Source of the DNA: Cytophagales bacterium
GTDB lineage: Bacteria > Bacteroidota > Bacteroidia > Cytophagales > Cyclobacteriaceae
Direction: 5' to 3'
DNA: 15,813 bases
Assembly: GCA_020063545.1 (NCBI GenBank)
Contig: JAGUUF010000209.1
Coordinates: 1 to 15,813 of the forward strand
A model generated the notes under the pieces. It searched no databases, was not told where the DNA came from, and was given only the letters and a program-made list of their open reading frames with translations. Below are positions 1-8,089 of this stretch, piece after piece. The position numbers and the translations under genes are program-made. Every line of letters begins with the position of its first letter. The stretch's first letter is position 1.

Positions 1-1008
1 AAACCGGAGTTTCTTGAATACCGCCAGCATGCGCTTCTCGTCATTCAGCAGGTAGGGATCCAGTAACTGAAAATAGAGAGCATAGAAATCTTCCGGTATA
101 ACTTTAACGCAACCGAAATCAATAATGCCCAGTTTAAAATCAGGTGTGATAATAAAATTGCCCGGGTGCGGGTCGGCATGCACGGCTTTTAAGGTGTGCA
201 TCTGGAAATGATAGAAATCCCACATGGCCTGCCCTACGTTGTTTCCTTCGCCTTCCGGCAAACCCCGTTTCAGCACTTCGCCCAGCGGAAGGCCATCCAG
301 CCAGTCCATTACAAGAATCTTAGGCGATGACAACCCCGGATAGTATGTCGGGAATACAAGGTTGCGAATGTGCCGAGTAGCATCCGATAACTCGACCGAG
401 CGTTTGAGTTCAAGCGCATAGTCCGTTTCTTCCAGCATCCGGTGTTCCACTTCCTGGATAAACTCATCGTACTCAACCGGGTTAAGGTTAAACATGGAAA
501 GGGCGATCGGTTTTACCATGGCCAGGTCAGACTTTACACTGTCGCCCACACCGGGGTATTGTATTTTTACGGCAAGCTTCTTTCCGTTAAGTGTTGCCTG
601 GTGCACCTGCCCCATGGAGGCCGCGTTAACGGCTTTCTTGGTAAATGAATCAAACAACTGTTCAGGCCCTTTGCCGAAGTGCGACCGGAACGTTTTAACC
701 ACCAGCGGGTACGACAGCGGTGGTGCGCTGTACTGGGCCATGGCAAATTTTTGCTGGTAGGCGGCCGGCAGCAGGTTTTTGTCCATGCTCAGCATCTGCG
801 CTACTTTAAGCGCACTGCCTTTTAGTTCGCTGAGTGAATTGTAAATATCGCGGGCATTGTCTTCGTGCAGCAATTCGCGGCTGGTGTCGGGATTGATAAT
901 CCTGCGGCCGAAATGTTTCAGGTAGTTTGTTCCGATTTTTGCCCCAGTGGATAAAAATTTTCCCGCGCGCTGAACCCGCGTAACCGGTATTTTACTGTAC
1001 TCCTTCAT
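1..1008 (-). CDS. AarF/ABC1/UbiB-family atypical kinase, 3' end cut by window edge
   Basis: This is an open frame of 336 codons starting at an ATG at 1008 and running off the left edge, so the C-terminus is missing. It is an ABC1/UbiB-type protein-kinase-like ATPase; relatives (UbiB, Coq8/ADCK3) support ubiquinone or other isoprenoid lipid biology at membranes. Landmarks: KVAQ at about residues 68-71 where the family has KxGQ; NAASMGQVH at 128-136, the alanine-rich nucleotide loop; AVKIQ with the ATP-contacting lysine at 148; HADPHPGNF at 277-285, the catalytic loop; IIDFG at 295-299, the metal-binding DFG. The kinase core is complete apart from the far C-terminal part. The start lies 13 nt after the stop of a TetR-type gene, so the two are very probably co-transcribed. 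The substrate is unknown. Family assignment is firm; membership of the true UbiB branch is not established, because the KxGQ glycine is alanine here. Confidence 0.93.
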   Translation of the reverse strand, partial: MKEYSKIPVTRVQRAGKFLSTGAKIGTNYLKHFGRRIINPDTSRELLHEDNARDIYNSLSELKGSALKVAQMLSMDKNLLPAAYQQKFAMAQYSAPPLSYPLVVKTFRSHFGKGPEQLFDSFTKKAVNAASMGQVHQATLNGKKLAVKIQYPGVGDSVKSDLAMVKPIALSMFNLNPVEYDEFIQEVEHRMLEETDYALELKRSVELSDATRHIRNLVFPTYYPGLSSPKILVMDWLDGLPLGEVLKRGLPEGEGNNVGQAMWDFYHFQMHTLKAVHADPHPGNFIITPDFKLGIIDFGCVKVIPEDFYALYFQLLDPYLLNDEKRMLAVFKKLRF

Positions 1009-1021
1009 CGCAGCGCAGAGC

Positions 1022-1693
1022 CTACTTTACCGATTGGTAAATAAACCTGGCAAAATCAATTGCCGAATCCACAGCACCCTTGCCAATGAGATCGAAGGCC
1101 AGGTTTACCGACTTTTCAACAGCCGCATCGGTGTGCTCAAATCCGGCTGATGAATCTTTAATCCAATAGAACAGAATGAAGGCCATATGCAGCCAGAACA
1201 GTTGCGGGTAGCTTTTATCGAGGTAGGGGCGGCTGGCAATTTCGCCTGATGCCTTTCCTTCCTTCAATATACTTTCAATATAACCTTCAAACGATTTTTT
1301 AAACGCCTTAAGCACCACCGGCACTTGTTCAAGCCTGTGCCGACCATCGAGGGTAAGCAATACAAAACTGCGGTTGGCTTTCAGTTCTTCGAGCAGGGCA
1401 AAGTAGAAGGCCAGGATACGCTCCCTGATTTTAAACGATTGGTATTCCTTGTCGGCTGTGAGTGCTGCAACTGTTTTATCGAGAAAGCCGCGCCAGATAA
1501 CCGCCTCGAGTGCATCGAACGAGCCGGCAACGTTGTAAAATGCATCTTCTTTTATGCCATTGTCGAGGCAGAATTTGAATACCGATGGGGGCCGCTTGCC
1601 GTTGGTAAGCAGGTACGTTATGTAGGCTTTATTAATTCCATCATCAACGGACTTACGCGATGATTTCCGGGTTGACCTGGCTGTTTTTTCCAT
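1022..1693 (-). CDS. TetR/AcrR-family transcriptional regulator
   Basis: This encodes a predicted 223-residue protein with a TetR-like layout: a charged N-terminus, a short helix-turn-helix region (about residues 18-60, with GIKEDAFYNVAGSFDALEAV matching the usual recognition helix and the 'YxxFxSKEAL' segment), and a helical ligand or dimer domain to residue 223. I start it at the ATG at 1693 (MEKTARS). The open frame extends further upstream, but that would overlap the end of the BNR gene and add proline- and cysteine-rich sequence unlike any regulator. An in-frame ATG at 1708 (MFFQYMEK) is a possible alternative. No good Shine-Dalgarno is visible, as is usual in Bacteroidota. The gene ends 13 nt before the AarF-type kinase gene, so it probably controls that gene and itself. 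The HTH is divergent, so TetR membership rests on overall pattern. Confidence 0.8.
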   Translation of the reverse strand: MEKTARSTRKSSRKSVDDGINKAYITYLLTNGKRPPSVFKFCLDNGIKEDAFYNVAGSFDALEAVIWRGFLDKTVAALTADKEYQSFKIRERILAFYFALLEELKANRSFVLLTLDGRHRLEQVPVVLKAFKKSFEGYIESILKEGKASGEIASRPYLDKSYPQLFWLHMAFILFYWIKDSSAGFEHTDAAVEKSVNLAFDLIGKGAVDSAIDFARFIYQSVK

Positions 1694-1712
1694 ATACTGA
1701 AAAAACATATTC

Positions 1713-1727
1713 AAACCGAAAAGGTTT
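1713..1727. promoter_or_regulatory. Candidate operator: 5-5-5 inverted repeat before the TetR gene
   Basis: The plus strand reads aaacc-gaaaa-ggttt, a perfect 5-bp inverted repeat with a 5-nt centre, 20 nt upstream of the chosen TetR start and just past the stop of the BNR gene. TetR regulators often bind a 15-20 bp palindrome overlapping their own promoter, so this may be an autoregulatory site. The arms are short and such a repeat can occur by chance. It could also act as a weak hairpin ending the BNR transcript, since minus-strand T-rich sequence follows it. Confidence 0.25.
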
Positions 1728-1757
1728 ACCGATTTGATGAAATTGTTTTGGTGCAAC

Positions 1758-4700
1758 CTACTTCGCAAAAACCCGCACCGCCCCGATTCCTGCCTCCCAC
1801 AACCTGCGGGTATAGGCGGGCACATCCTTATCGGTAATTTCGCGGGCACGGGCATCCAGCGCGCTCCACTCCTTCATCAGTTCGGCATGACGGTCGCGCG
1901 AGGGATGATTTACCCTCGGTATTTCGCTTTCTGTCTGGTTAATCAGAAATGCAAAATTGGCTGTAAACTTATTCGGATAGTTTTCGACATCGTCATAAGC
2001 TTTTGATTTGCGCTGAACCATATCTTCATCCCATGCCTGCATTTTCTTTACCAGTGCTTCGCCTTCCTTTTTTAAGTTCGCATATTTCTGGTCATCACCC
2101 ATATCTTTCAATATCTCTTCAAGCTGCTGGCGCATCCGGTAAATGGTGTTCACTTTTTTGTGCATGTCGTTAAACGCTGCCTCCATGCCCGACATAAATT
2201 CGTGGTACTCCCGGTATGTTTCAGGGCTAACCTGGTAATGCGGGTTGGGCAGAATGGTAAAGTCAGTCTTTGCTTCGCGCTTGTCAAGTTTAAGAGTGGC
2301 CACATAGTTACCCGGTGACGCCTTGTGCCCGCGGTAACTTGCCTCGATGTACACATTCGGAACACCAATCATGGTGGCATAGCGCATATCCCACACAAAC
2401 CGGTTTAACCCTTTTGCTTTAGGCAGCACCGGTTCGGCCCTGGGGCCACCGGCATACGATTGAAAAGCCGGATCGGCCTTTGAACTGAATTGCCTTACCA
2501 GGTTGCCTGCGGCATCGCGGATCTCCAAGGTAATGTGCACCGAATCAGGAAGTTTGCTCGGAAGGTTATAGAATAGCGTAACACCATTGGCCGGATTTAC
2601 ACCGCTAAACGGATCGGAGCCTTCAAAATCTTCGGCCGGGTCGTTTAACGCGCTGTACCAGTTACCAATAATAGCGTCATCGGGTTTGTATAGTTTCAGT
2701 CCTGCTTCGCTCAGGTTGTGCTGCCGAATCGGGGCAAGGTCATCCAGTATCCAGAAGGCCCGGCCCATGGTTGCCACAATCAGGTCGCCATGGCGGATCA
2801 TTAAATCGGTAACGGGAGTAACCGGCAGGTTTAGCTGAAGTTGTTGCCAGGCCAGTCCGCCATTCCACGAAACATAAAGACCGGTTTCGGTACCGGCAAA
2901 GAGGAGGTCCTTACGTTTATCGTCTTCGCGCACTACGCGGGTGTATGCTCCATACGGAATTCCTTTGCTGATGTTCGTCCATGTTTTGCCGCCATCGGTG
3001 GTTTTGTAAATAGCGGGTGTATGGTCGTTGAATTTGTAGCGGGTAGTGGCGATGTAAACTGTTGCCGGGTTATGGGGTGAAATTTCGATGGCGTTGACCA
3101 AACATTCGGGCAATCCTTTTGGCGTTACATTGGTCCAGGTTTTTCCGTTGTCGCGGGTAACATACACCAGGCCGTCATCGCTTCCGGTCCAGATTACTCC
3201 TTTTTCGGTTGGCGATTCAATAACATAACTAAGCGTTCCATAGTTTTCGGCTCCAACAGCTTCGTTGGTATACGGCCCGCCCATTTTGCCTTGCTTTTCC
3301 TTTTCGTTTCGGGTAAGATCGGGCGAGACTTCTTCCCAGGTCTTTCCCATATCTCGCGTACGCAGCAGATTCTGGGCACCGTGGTAATAAGTGTTGGGCT
3401 CATGCTTCGACCAGATGATGGGTGCATTCCAGTTAAACCGGTACTTCATGTCTTTGGCATCGCGTCCGAGGTATTGAATGGGTGCTGCCATAATGTTGGT
3501 GCCAGCATTTGCTTTGGAGTCCAGTACATCGATGGTTCCCAGGTAACTTCCACCCAGAACGTACCGCGGGTCATCGGGATTAAATGCCAGGAAGGCGCTC
3601 TCCCCTCCTGCCGAGTACGTCCAGTTTTCCTGGGTGATGCCGTAGCGGCCAAGCGCCATGTTTTCAATGCGGACGGTGGTGTTGTCCTGCTGGCCGCTGT
3701 AGATGCGGTACGGAAACATATTATCAACATTGATACGGTAAAACTGCCCGGTGGGCATGTTGTATTGCGATGACCACGACTTTCCGTGATTAAAACTTAT
3801 GCCAACCCCGCCATCATCGGCAATGGCAATGTTTTTAGGGTTGTTTGGATTGATCCACATGTCGTGGTAATCGCCATGGGGCCCGGCAATGTTTTCCCAT
3901 GTCTTGCCTCCGTCAATGGAGCGGAGGGCCGGTGCACTGAGTACATACACTACATTGTCGTTCTGCGGATCGGGAAATACTTCGATATAATACCATGCCC
4001 GCTGAAGCAGGCGGTGATCTCCACTGACTTTTGTCCAGTTTTTACCGCCATTTTCAGAAACAAACAATCCACCCAGTTCCTTTTCCGAATCGCTTTCGAT
4101 GAGTGCATACACTTTGTCGGAATTGGATCGGCACACAGCAATAGCCATTTTACCCATTTCTTTCGGCAGGCCGGAGTGAATTTTTTCCCACGTTTCCCCT
4201 CCATCGGTTGACTTGTATAAACCACTGCCAGGGCCGCCACTGATTACCTTCCACGGCAGGCGCTGGTGGTGCCACATGGCCGCATACAGTACGCGCGGAT
4301 TGTTGTAATCCATTGAAAGTTCGGAGCAACCGGTTAGGTCATTTACAAACAGCACGCGTTTCCAGGTGGTGCCGCCATCGGTTGATTTGTATATGCCGCG
4401 ATCCTGTGTGGGACCGTTTATGGCACCCTGGGCGGCTACATAAACAATGTCGGGATTTTTCGGATGGATAACGATGCGGGCAATTTGCATTGTTTTTTCC
4501 AGACCCATGTGTTTCCATGTTTTGCCGCCATCGTACGATTTATACACCCCGTCACCGTATGAAGTCATCACGCCACGGGGAGCATGCTCGCCCATGCCCA
4601 CGTACACAATATTGGGGTCACTTTCCGAAACGGCTACCGCCCCCACCGATCCGGTTTTAAAAAATCCGTCTGATATATTAGTCCATTTTATTCCGGCATC

Positions 4701-4904
4701 CTCGGTTTTCCACAAGCCGCCACCGGTGGTGCCCATGTAATACGTAAGCGGATCGGTAATTACCCCGCTGGTGCATACCGATCGGCCTCCCCTAAACGGG
4801 CCGATGTTACGGAACTTGATTTGTTTGAATACCGTGTCAGGGATTTGGGCAAAAGCCAACAACCCTGTTGATAAAAACAGGACAAGGAAATAGAACTTTT
4901 TCAT
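1758..4904 (-). CDS. Secreted BNR/Asp-box repeat (sortilin/VPS10-like beta-propeller) protein
   Basis: This encodes 1048 residues. A Sec signal peptide covers about residues 1-19 (MKKFYFLVLFL...LAFA), so the product is exported to the periplasm or outside. From about residue 60 to 690 there are around eleven Asp-box motifs of the form S/T-x-D-G-G-x-T-W, for example KSYDGGKTW (122-130), KSTDGGETW (231-239), RSIDGGKTW (328-336), VTRDNGKTW (582-590) and KTTDGGKTW (634-642). Such repeats build the blades of one or two beta-propellers in the WD40/YVTN/BNR group often annotated as 'glycosyl hydrolase' or VPS10-domain protein. Residues 730-1048 form a separate C-terminal part with a beta-rich stretch followed by a helical, charged segment. 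No catalytic residues can be named, so the hydrolase label should not be trusted. It starts 26 nt after the DUF885 lipoprotein gene and is probably co-expressed with it. Confidence 0.92.
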   Translation of the reverse strand: MKKFYFLVLFLSTGLLAFAQIPDTVFKQIKFRNIGPFRGGRSVCTSGVITDPLTYYMGTTGGGLWKTEDAGIKWTNISDGFFKTGSVGAVAVSESDPNIVYVGMGEHAPRGVMTSYGDGVYKSYDGGKTWKHMGLEKTMQIARIVIHPKNPDIVYVAAQGAINGPTQDRGIYKSTDGGTTWKRVLFVNDLTGCSELSMDYNNPRVLYAAMWHHQRLPWKVISGGPGSGLYKSTDGGETWEKIHSGLPKEMGKMAIAVCRSNSDKVYALIESDSEKELGGLFVSENGGKNWTKVSGDHRLLQRAWYYIEVFPDPQNDNVVYVLSAPALRSIDGGKTWENIAGPHGDYHDMWINPNNPKNIAIADDGGVGISFNHGKSWSSQYNMPTGQFYRINVDNMFPYRIYSGQQDNTTVRIENMALGRYGITQENWTYSAGGESAFLAFNPDDPRYVLGGSYLGTIDVLDSKANAGTNIMAAPIQYLGRDAKDMKYRFNWNAPIIWSKHEPNTYYHGAQNLLRTRDMGKTWEEVSPDLTRNEKEKQGKMGGPYTNEAVGAENYGTLSYVIESPTEKGVIWTGSDDGLVYVTRDNGKTWTNVTPKGLPECLVNAIEISPHNPATVYIATTRYKFNDHTPAIYKTTDGGKTWTNISKGIPYGAYTRVVREDDKRKDLLFAGTETGLYVSWNGGLAWQQLQLNLPVTPVTDLMIRHGDLIVATMGRAFWILDDLAPIRQHNLSEAGLKLYKPDDAIIGNWYSALNDPAEDFEGSDPFSGVNPANGVTLFYNLPSKLPDSVHITLEIRDAAGNLVRQFSSKADPAFQSYAGGPRAEPVLPKAKGLNRFVWDMRYATMIGVPNVYIEASYRGHKASPGNYVATLKLDKREAKTDFTILPNPHYQVSPETYREYHEFMSGMEAAFNDMHKKVNTIYRMRQQLEEILKDMGDDQKYANLKKEGEALVKKMQAWDEDMVQRKSKAYDDVENYPNKFTANFAFLINQTESEIPRVNHPSRDRHAELMKEWSALDARAREITDKDVPAYTRRLWEAGIGAVRVFAK

Positions 4905-4930
4905 GCGGATTAGTTTGGGATAATAGAATT

Positions 4931-6622
4931 TTAAATATAGGCAAATTTCTGCTTCACTTCTTTCAGCAACTCAAGGCGCATCAGTTTGGGCGGCATGTTG
5001 CCAATCTTCAGCAGGTCTTCATGAAATCGGGCTAACGTAAACTGATCGCCCTTCAGCTTCCGGTACGCCTCGCGCATGTCGAGAATATCCATCATGCCCA
5101 TAAAGTACCCGATAAAATAACCCGGCCGTGCACAACAGGCATCTACTTCAAGCTGGGCGGCCCATTCAAGAAACCCGACTTCATCGCGCATTAGCTTCAC
5201 GGCATCTTCATACGAAAGACGGCCGGTATGCATGCCCACATCATAAATCACCCTTGCATTGCGCCACAACCGTAACTGGAGTTGCCGGAGGTGAATTTTT
5301 TGGTTGGGAAAAAATCCTGTTTCCTGCATGAGTTGTTCATTATACAGCCCCCAACCTTCGCTGAAGTACGAAATGCCGAATTTCCTGCGCAGTTTACTCG
5401 GGTTGTGCATCTGGTAAAGGCCCTGCACATGATGTCCGCCATAGGTTTCGTGCGGGGCGGTAACAATAATCACACCCCAGTCATGTTCGACAAGGTATTC
5501 CTGTTTACGCTGGTCGTCCCATTGATCTTCGAACGGATTAATCATCCATTCGGAAGTAAACACGCTGTCTTTGTCTTTACCCCTGGCTATTGAAAAGTTG
5601 CCGTAATAGGAAGTTTTTCGCAGGTATTCAGCGCGCGGTACAACGTTTACGCGCTCCTTCCAGGGAATAGGAATAAGGTTTCGTGATTTGATGTGCTCCC
5701 CGGACTTATCAACCCACTCCTGGTGGGCTTCAATCATCCGGTGCGGTTCGGGGTATTCATTTTTTATTTCTATCGCCAGTTGCCGCCAGGTTTTCTTTGG
5801 GTCAATCGTCCGGGCAACGGCTTCAAGTTCGGTAAGGGTTTTGTTAAACTGGTCCCATCCATATTGGTAGAGTGTTTCTGCCGTGTGGTCCATCAGGTAT
5901 TGATGCTTCAGCATGTTATTATAGGTCAGCTCCCCAATGGCGAAACCGGCAGGCGGAAGTGTAGGCAGGGTATCGCGAAGAAAGGTGATGAAGGATGCAA
6001 GCGATTGCCGGCACGCGTTAACTAATGGCAAAAGGTGTTCGGCCTGGGTACCTGCCTGTGCAATAAATGCAGGAAGTTCGGTATCAAAAAGAGATAGGCC
6101 ATTTTCGGCCATAAACAAGCTGAGGTCGCGGAAACGGGGTACATGATACTGTATCAGCACTTTTCCATTTTCAAGTTGTCTGGGTGTAACCTTTAAGCGC
6201 TCTTCAATTTCTTTTACCTTATCTGCGGCATTACCCGGTCGGTTGAGTATTCCAGAAAGCTGTGTAAAGGCCATAAATATCCTGGGATTCTTCTTCCAGT
6301 GTTCCATTTCGGCCTGCTCCAGTTCACGGCCTGCAAGAATGCTACGCGCAAATTTCCAGTCAACCAGTTCATCCGGGGTAAGTGCGGAGGTATCAATCCG
6401 CTCCAGTTTTTCAATCCATTGCTTTGTTCTCGTTAATTCCCGTTCAAAATATGCCTGGCTGAAGTCCCGGTCGGCAATAGCCGATGGCGCTTCATCGGTT
6501 AATTCGCTGACAAGTTGCTCAAGTTGTATGGATGGTTTTTCGGTTTTCACCGAACAGGCGGCAAGCAGCATACAACCGGTGAAAATTACCAGCTGTAATA
6601 TTTGATAAACAGTAAACTTCAT
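4931..6622 (-). CDS. DUF885-family lipoprotein, putative zinc metallopeptidase-like
   Basis: This encodes 563 residues. The N-terminus is a lipoprotein signal with lipobox LLAAC and predicted acylated Cys23, so the protein should be anchored in a cell-envelope membrane. The body matches the DUF885 family: a long helical N-terminal half, then HETYGGHHVQ (391-400), corresponding to the family's HExYPGHHLQ motif, and SEGWGLY (421-427), which carries the likely third metal-ligand glutamate. Both elements resemble a zincin active site, and some DUF885 relatives have been reported as peptidases; activity here is inferred. The motif has Gly where the family usually has Pro. The start is the ATG at 6622, directly before the hydrophobic signal. 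It is followed after 26 nt by the BNR-repeat gene, suggesting a paired envelope or exported function. Confidence 0.9.
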   Translation of the reverse strand: MKFTVYQILQLVIFTGCMLLAACSVKTEKPSIQLEQLVSELTDEAPSAIADRDFSQAYFERELTRTKQWIEKLERIDTSALTPDELVDWKFARSILAGRELEQAEMEHWKKNPRIFMAFTQLSGILNRPGNAADKVKEIEERLKVTPRQLENGKVLIQYHVPRFRDLSLFMAENGLSLFDTELPAFIAQAGTQAEHLLPLVNACRQSLASFITFLRDTLPTLPPAGFAIGELTYNNMLKHQYLMDHTAETLYQYGWDQFNKTLTELEAVARTIDPKKTWRQLAIEIKNEYPEPHRMIEAHQEWVDKSGEHIKSRNLIPIPWKERVNVVPRAEYLRKTSYYGNFSIARGKDKDSVFTSEWMINPFEDQWDDQRKQEYLVEHDWGVIIVTAPHETYGGHHVQGLYQMHNPSKLRRKFGISYFSEGWGLYNEQLMQETGFFPNQKIHLRQLQLRLWRNARVIYDVGMHTGRLSYEDAVKLMRDEVGFLEWAAQLEVDACCARPGYFIGYFMGMMDILDMREAYRKLKGDQFTLARFHEDLLKIGNMPPKLMRLELLKEVKQKFAYI

Positions 6623-6661
6623 GGTTGATGAGATTGCGGACTAAGGTGACTTTTTAATGGG

Positions 6662-6673
6662 ACCTGCGCAGGT
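6662..6673. repeat. 12-bp perfect palindrome in the leader of the DUF885 gene
   Basis: The sequence acctgcgcaggt is a perfect 12-bp palindrome lying in the 72-nt gap between the YceI-like gene and the DUF885 gene, 39 nt upstream of the DUF885 start. It could be an operator or a small transcript hairpin; it lacks the T-tract of a terminator on the minus strand. No regulator can be linked to it. Confidence 0.3.
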
Positions 6674-6694
6674 TAAATTATACAAATGGCTTGC

Positions 6695-7285
6695 CTATCC
6701 GTCCGTGCCAAAGCGCAGTTCAAAATCCAGTTCTACCCATTCGCTTACCCTAACCATGCCCATCATTCGGGTTGGCGGGGTAAGTTCAAATTCGGTAAGC
6801 GACACGCGTTGGCGGCCGTAAATAAAAAGACTTCCAGGGTTTTCGAGGGTACAATCAAAGATGAATTTTTTTGGGAGATTATTAATCTCCACCAATACCT
6901 CAACCTTGCCGGTACGCCAACTTCCGTTCCGCTCCCATTGCGGAGTAAGGGTAAGCAGGCTTACCTGGATAAAGGGGTTTTCTTCCTCGTTCAGCATTTT
7001 CCTGAAATCTTTGTTCATGATAGGATTGCCCGAATCAAAGGCATGCACTTTCAGATCGATGGAGCAGTTGGAAAGTTTAAGTACGTTGTTTTGCCGGTTA
7101 ACATTAACAGGCTTGTCAATTGAAATAACTTCGGTGTACCTGAACCGGAATTGATTAACGTTGGTTGCCCCGTAAACTGTTACCCTGCTGGTCGGATTAA
7201 TGAAGATCCGGTACTGCTGGGTATAACCGGAGGTGGCAATCAAACCGGCTGCGAGTAAACAACTAATTTTGGTTAGGAATTTCAT
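6695..7285 (-). CDS. Secreted YceI-like domain protein
   Basis: This encodes 196 residues with a Sec signal peptide at about 1-22 (ends ...SGYTQQ). The mature part has the YceI-like beta-barrel signature in order: SRVTVYGATNVNQF at about 33-46, an IDLKVHAFDSGNPIMNKDFRKML stretch with the usual charged DF-K-ML pattern, ENPFIQVSL, and the closing pattern LTPPTRMMGMVRVSEWVELDFEL. YceI relatives bind isoprenoid or amphiphilic lipids in the periplasm; the ligand here is unknown. The gene begins 12 nt after the stop of the phospholipase-D-like gene, so the two are almost certainly co-transcribed. A divergent copy is likely, because the second half matches the family only loosely. Confidence 0.82.
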   Translation of the reverse strand: MKFLTKISCLLAAGLIATSGYTQQYRIFINPTSRVTVYGATNVNQFRFRYTEVISIDKPVNVNRQNNVLKLSNCSIDLKVHAFDSGNPIMNKDFRKMLNEEENPFIQVSLLTLTPQWERNGSWRTGKVEVLVEINNLPKKFIFDCTLENPGSLFIYGRQRVSLTEFELTPPTRMMGMVRVSEWVELDFELRFGTDG

Positions 7286-7297
7286 GCAGAACGATAC

Positions 7298-7984
7298 TCA
7301 TGCATAAGTCGTCATCACTTTCCATAATTGCTCAAATTCCTTCAGGTAGGCTTTAACGGTTGCCGAATTATTGGTTAGCAATATGTTTTCGTGGTTGTAC
7401 TGTGCTGCACTGCGTGTCCAATTGTAGCTTCCGGTAAGTACAGCCTGTTCATCGCACACCATAAATTTGTGGTGCATGTGGTTGGGTGTTGTGTCCGTCT
7501 TCACTACAATTCCCTGTTTTGCAAAACGGGCAATATCCGATCCGTCATCTTCAGACTTGTCGTTGTCGGTAATAATCCGGATTTCCACTCCCTTTTTGTG
7601 TGATGTAAGGATGGCATTGGCAATGGTATCATCGCTTATGGTGAACACGCAAATTTGTAACCGCTGCACCGCCTGGCCTATCTGTTGAATGATTGCGTTA
7701 CGGCAGGCATCGCCCGGGCTGAAGTATGTGTGGATGCGCTCCGGAGTTTTCGGTTCATTGTCCAGCAGGGCACTGGTGGCCATTTTAACCCATTCAAGAA
7801 TGAACCGGTAATTGTCATCCCGGACTTTTGCATTGGCCAGGTCATAGATTTTACTGCGAATAACATTGAGTTGGTGTTGATCGGGCCTGTGCTGCGCAAT
7901 CAACCCTTTAAGCGAGCGTTTCTCAGCCTTTGAAAAATATTCATCGGCAATACTTACCTGCAGAAATTCCAGTATTTCGTTCAC
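7298..7984 (-). CDS. Phospholipase-D-like protein with a single HKD motif
   Basis: This encodes 228 residues starting with GTG at 7984; an in-frame stop lies about 30 nt upstream and the first internal Met is far inside, so the GTG is the best start. Residues 1-80 are a helical region I do not recognise. From about 85 to 222 there is one phospholipase-D fold: SPGDACRNAIIQQI, VFTISDD, KKGVEIRIITDND, then HHKFMVCD with H171, K173 and D178, followed by GSYNWT (G185, S186, N188). This is the HxKx4Dx6GS active site. Single-HKD members such as Nuc endonuclease and mitochondrial PLD6 work as homodimers and cut nucleic acid or phospholipid. There is no signal peptide, so it is probably cytoplasmic, which fits a nuclease better than a secreted lipase. 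It heads the run leading into the YceI-like gene 12 nt later. Confidence 0.88.
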   Translation of the reverse strand: MNEILEFLQVSIADEYFSKAEKRSLKGLIAQHRPDQHQLNVIRSKIYDLANAKVRDDNYRFILEWVKMATSALLDNEPKTPERIHTYFSPGDACRNAIIQQIGQAVQRLQICVFTISDDTIANAILTSHKKGVEIRIITDNDKSEDDGSDIARFAKQGIVVKTDTTPNHMHHKFMVCDEQAVLTGSYNWTRSAAQYNHENILLTNNSATVKAYLKEFEQLWKVMTTYA

Positions 7985-8019
7985 GCGATAAAAGAATTTG
8001 TAACAATTCCAAAGCTAAG

Positions 8020-8051
8020 CAAGTATAGTCAGTTGAAAAAGCCTACCTTAA
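8020..8051 (-). promoter_or_regulatory. Tentative Bacteroidota-type promoter for the PLD-like gene
   Basis: On the minus strand TATACTTG (8027 to 8020) differs from the Bacteroidota -7 consensus TAnnTTTG at one position, and TTA (8051 to 8049) lies 21 nt before it where TTG is expected. The -7 element is 35 nt upstream of the GTG start. The match is partial and found by eye only. The 105-nt gap also has to hold the plus-strand promoter for the 115-residue gene, which I could not place. Confidence 0.25.
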
Positions 8052-8089
8052 GCCGGTAAATCATAATTCAGCTGCCTTATACCGATACG

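Noticed and set aside
442..760. Two overlapping plus-strand open frames in the left kilobase
   Set aside because: They are antisense to the AarF-type kinase, whose catalytic motifs are all readable on the minus strand.
1694..1855. N-terminal extension of the TetR gene
   Set aside because: It would overlap the 3' end of the BNR gene and adds non-regulator-like sequence; the start at 1693 is preferred.
3291..3773. 160-codon plus-strand open frame opposite the BNR gene
   Set aside because: It is a shadow of the strongly supported BNR-repeat gene; composition is cysteine- and valine-rich without any domain.
1758..4904. Asp-box motifs as a possible tandem DNA repeat array
   Set aside because: The repetition is at protein level with diverged codons and uneven spacing, as expected for propeller blades, not a DNA repeat.
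6686..7123. 145-codon plus-strand open frame opposite the YceI-like gene
   Set aside because: Shadow frame; the minus-strand gene has a signal peptide and family pattern.
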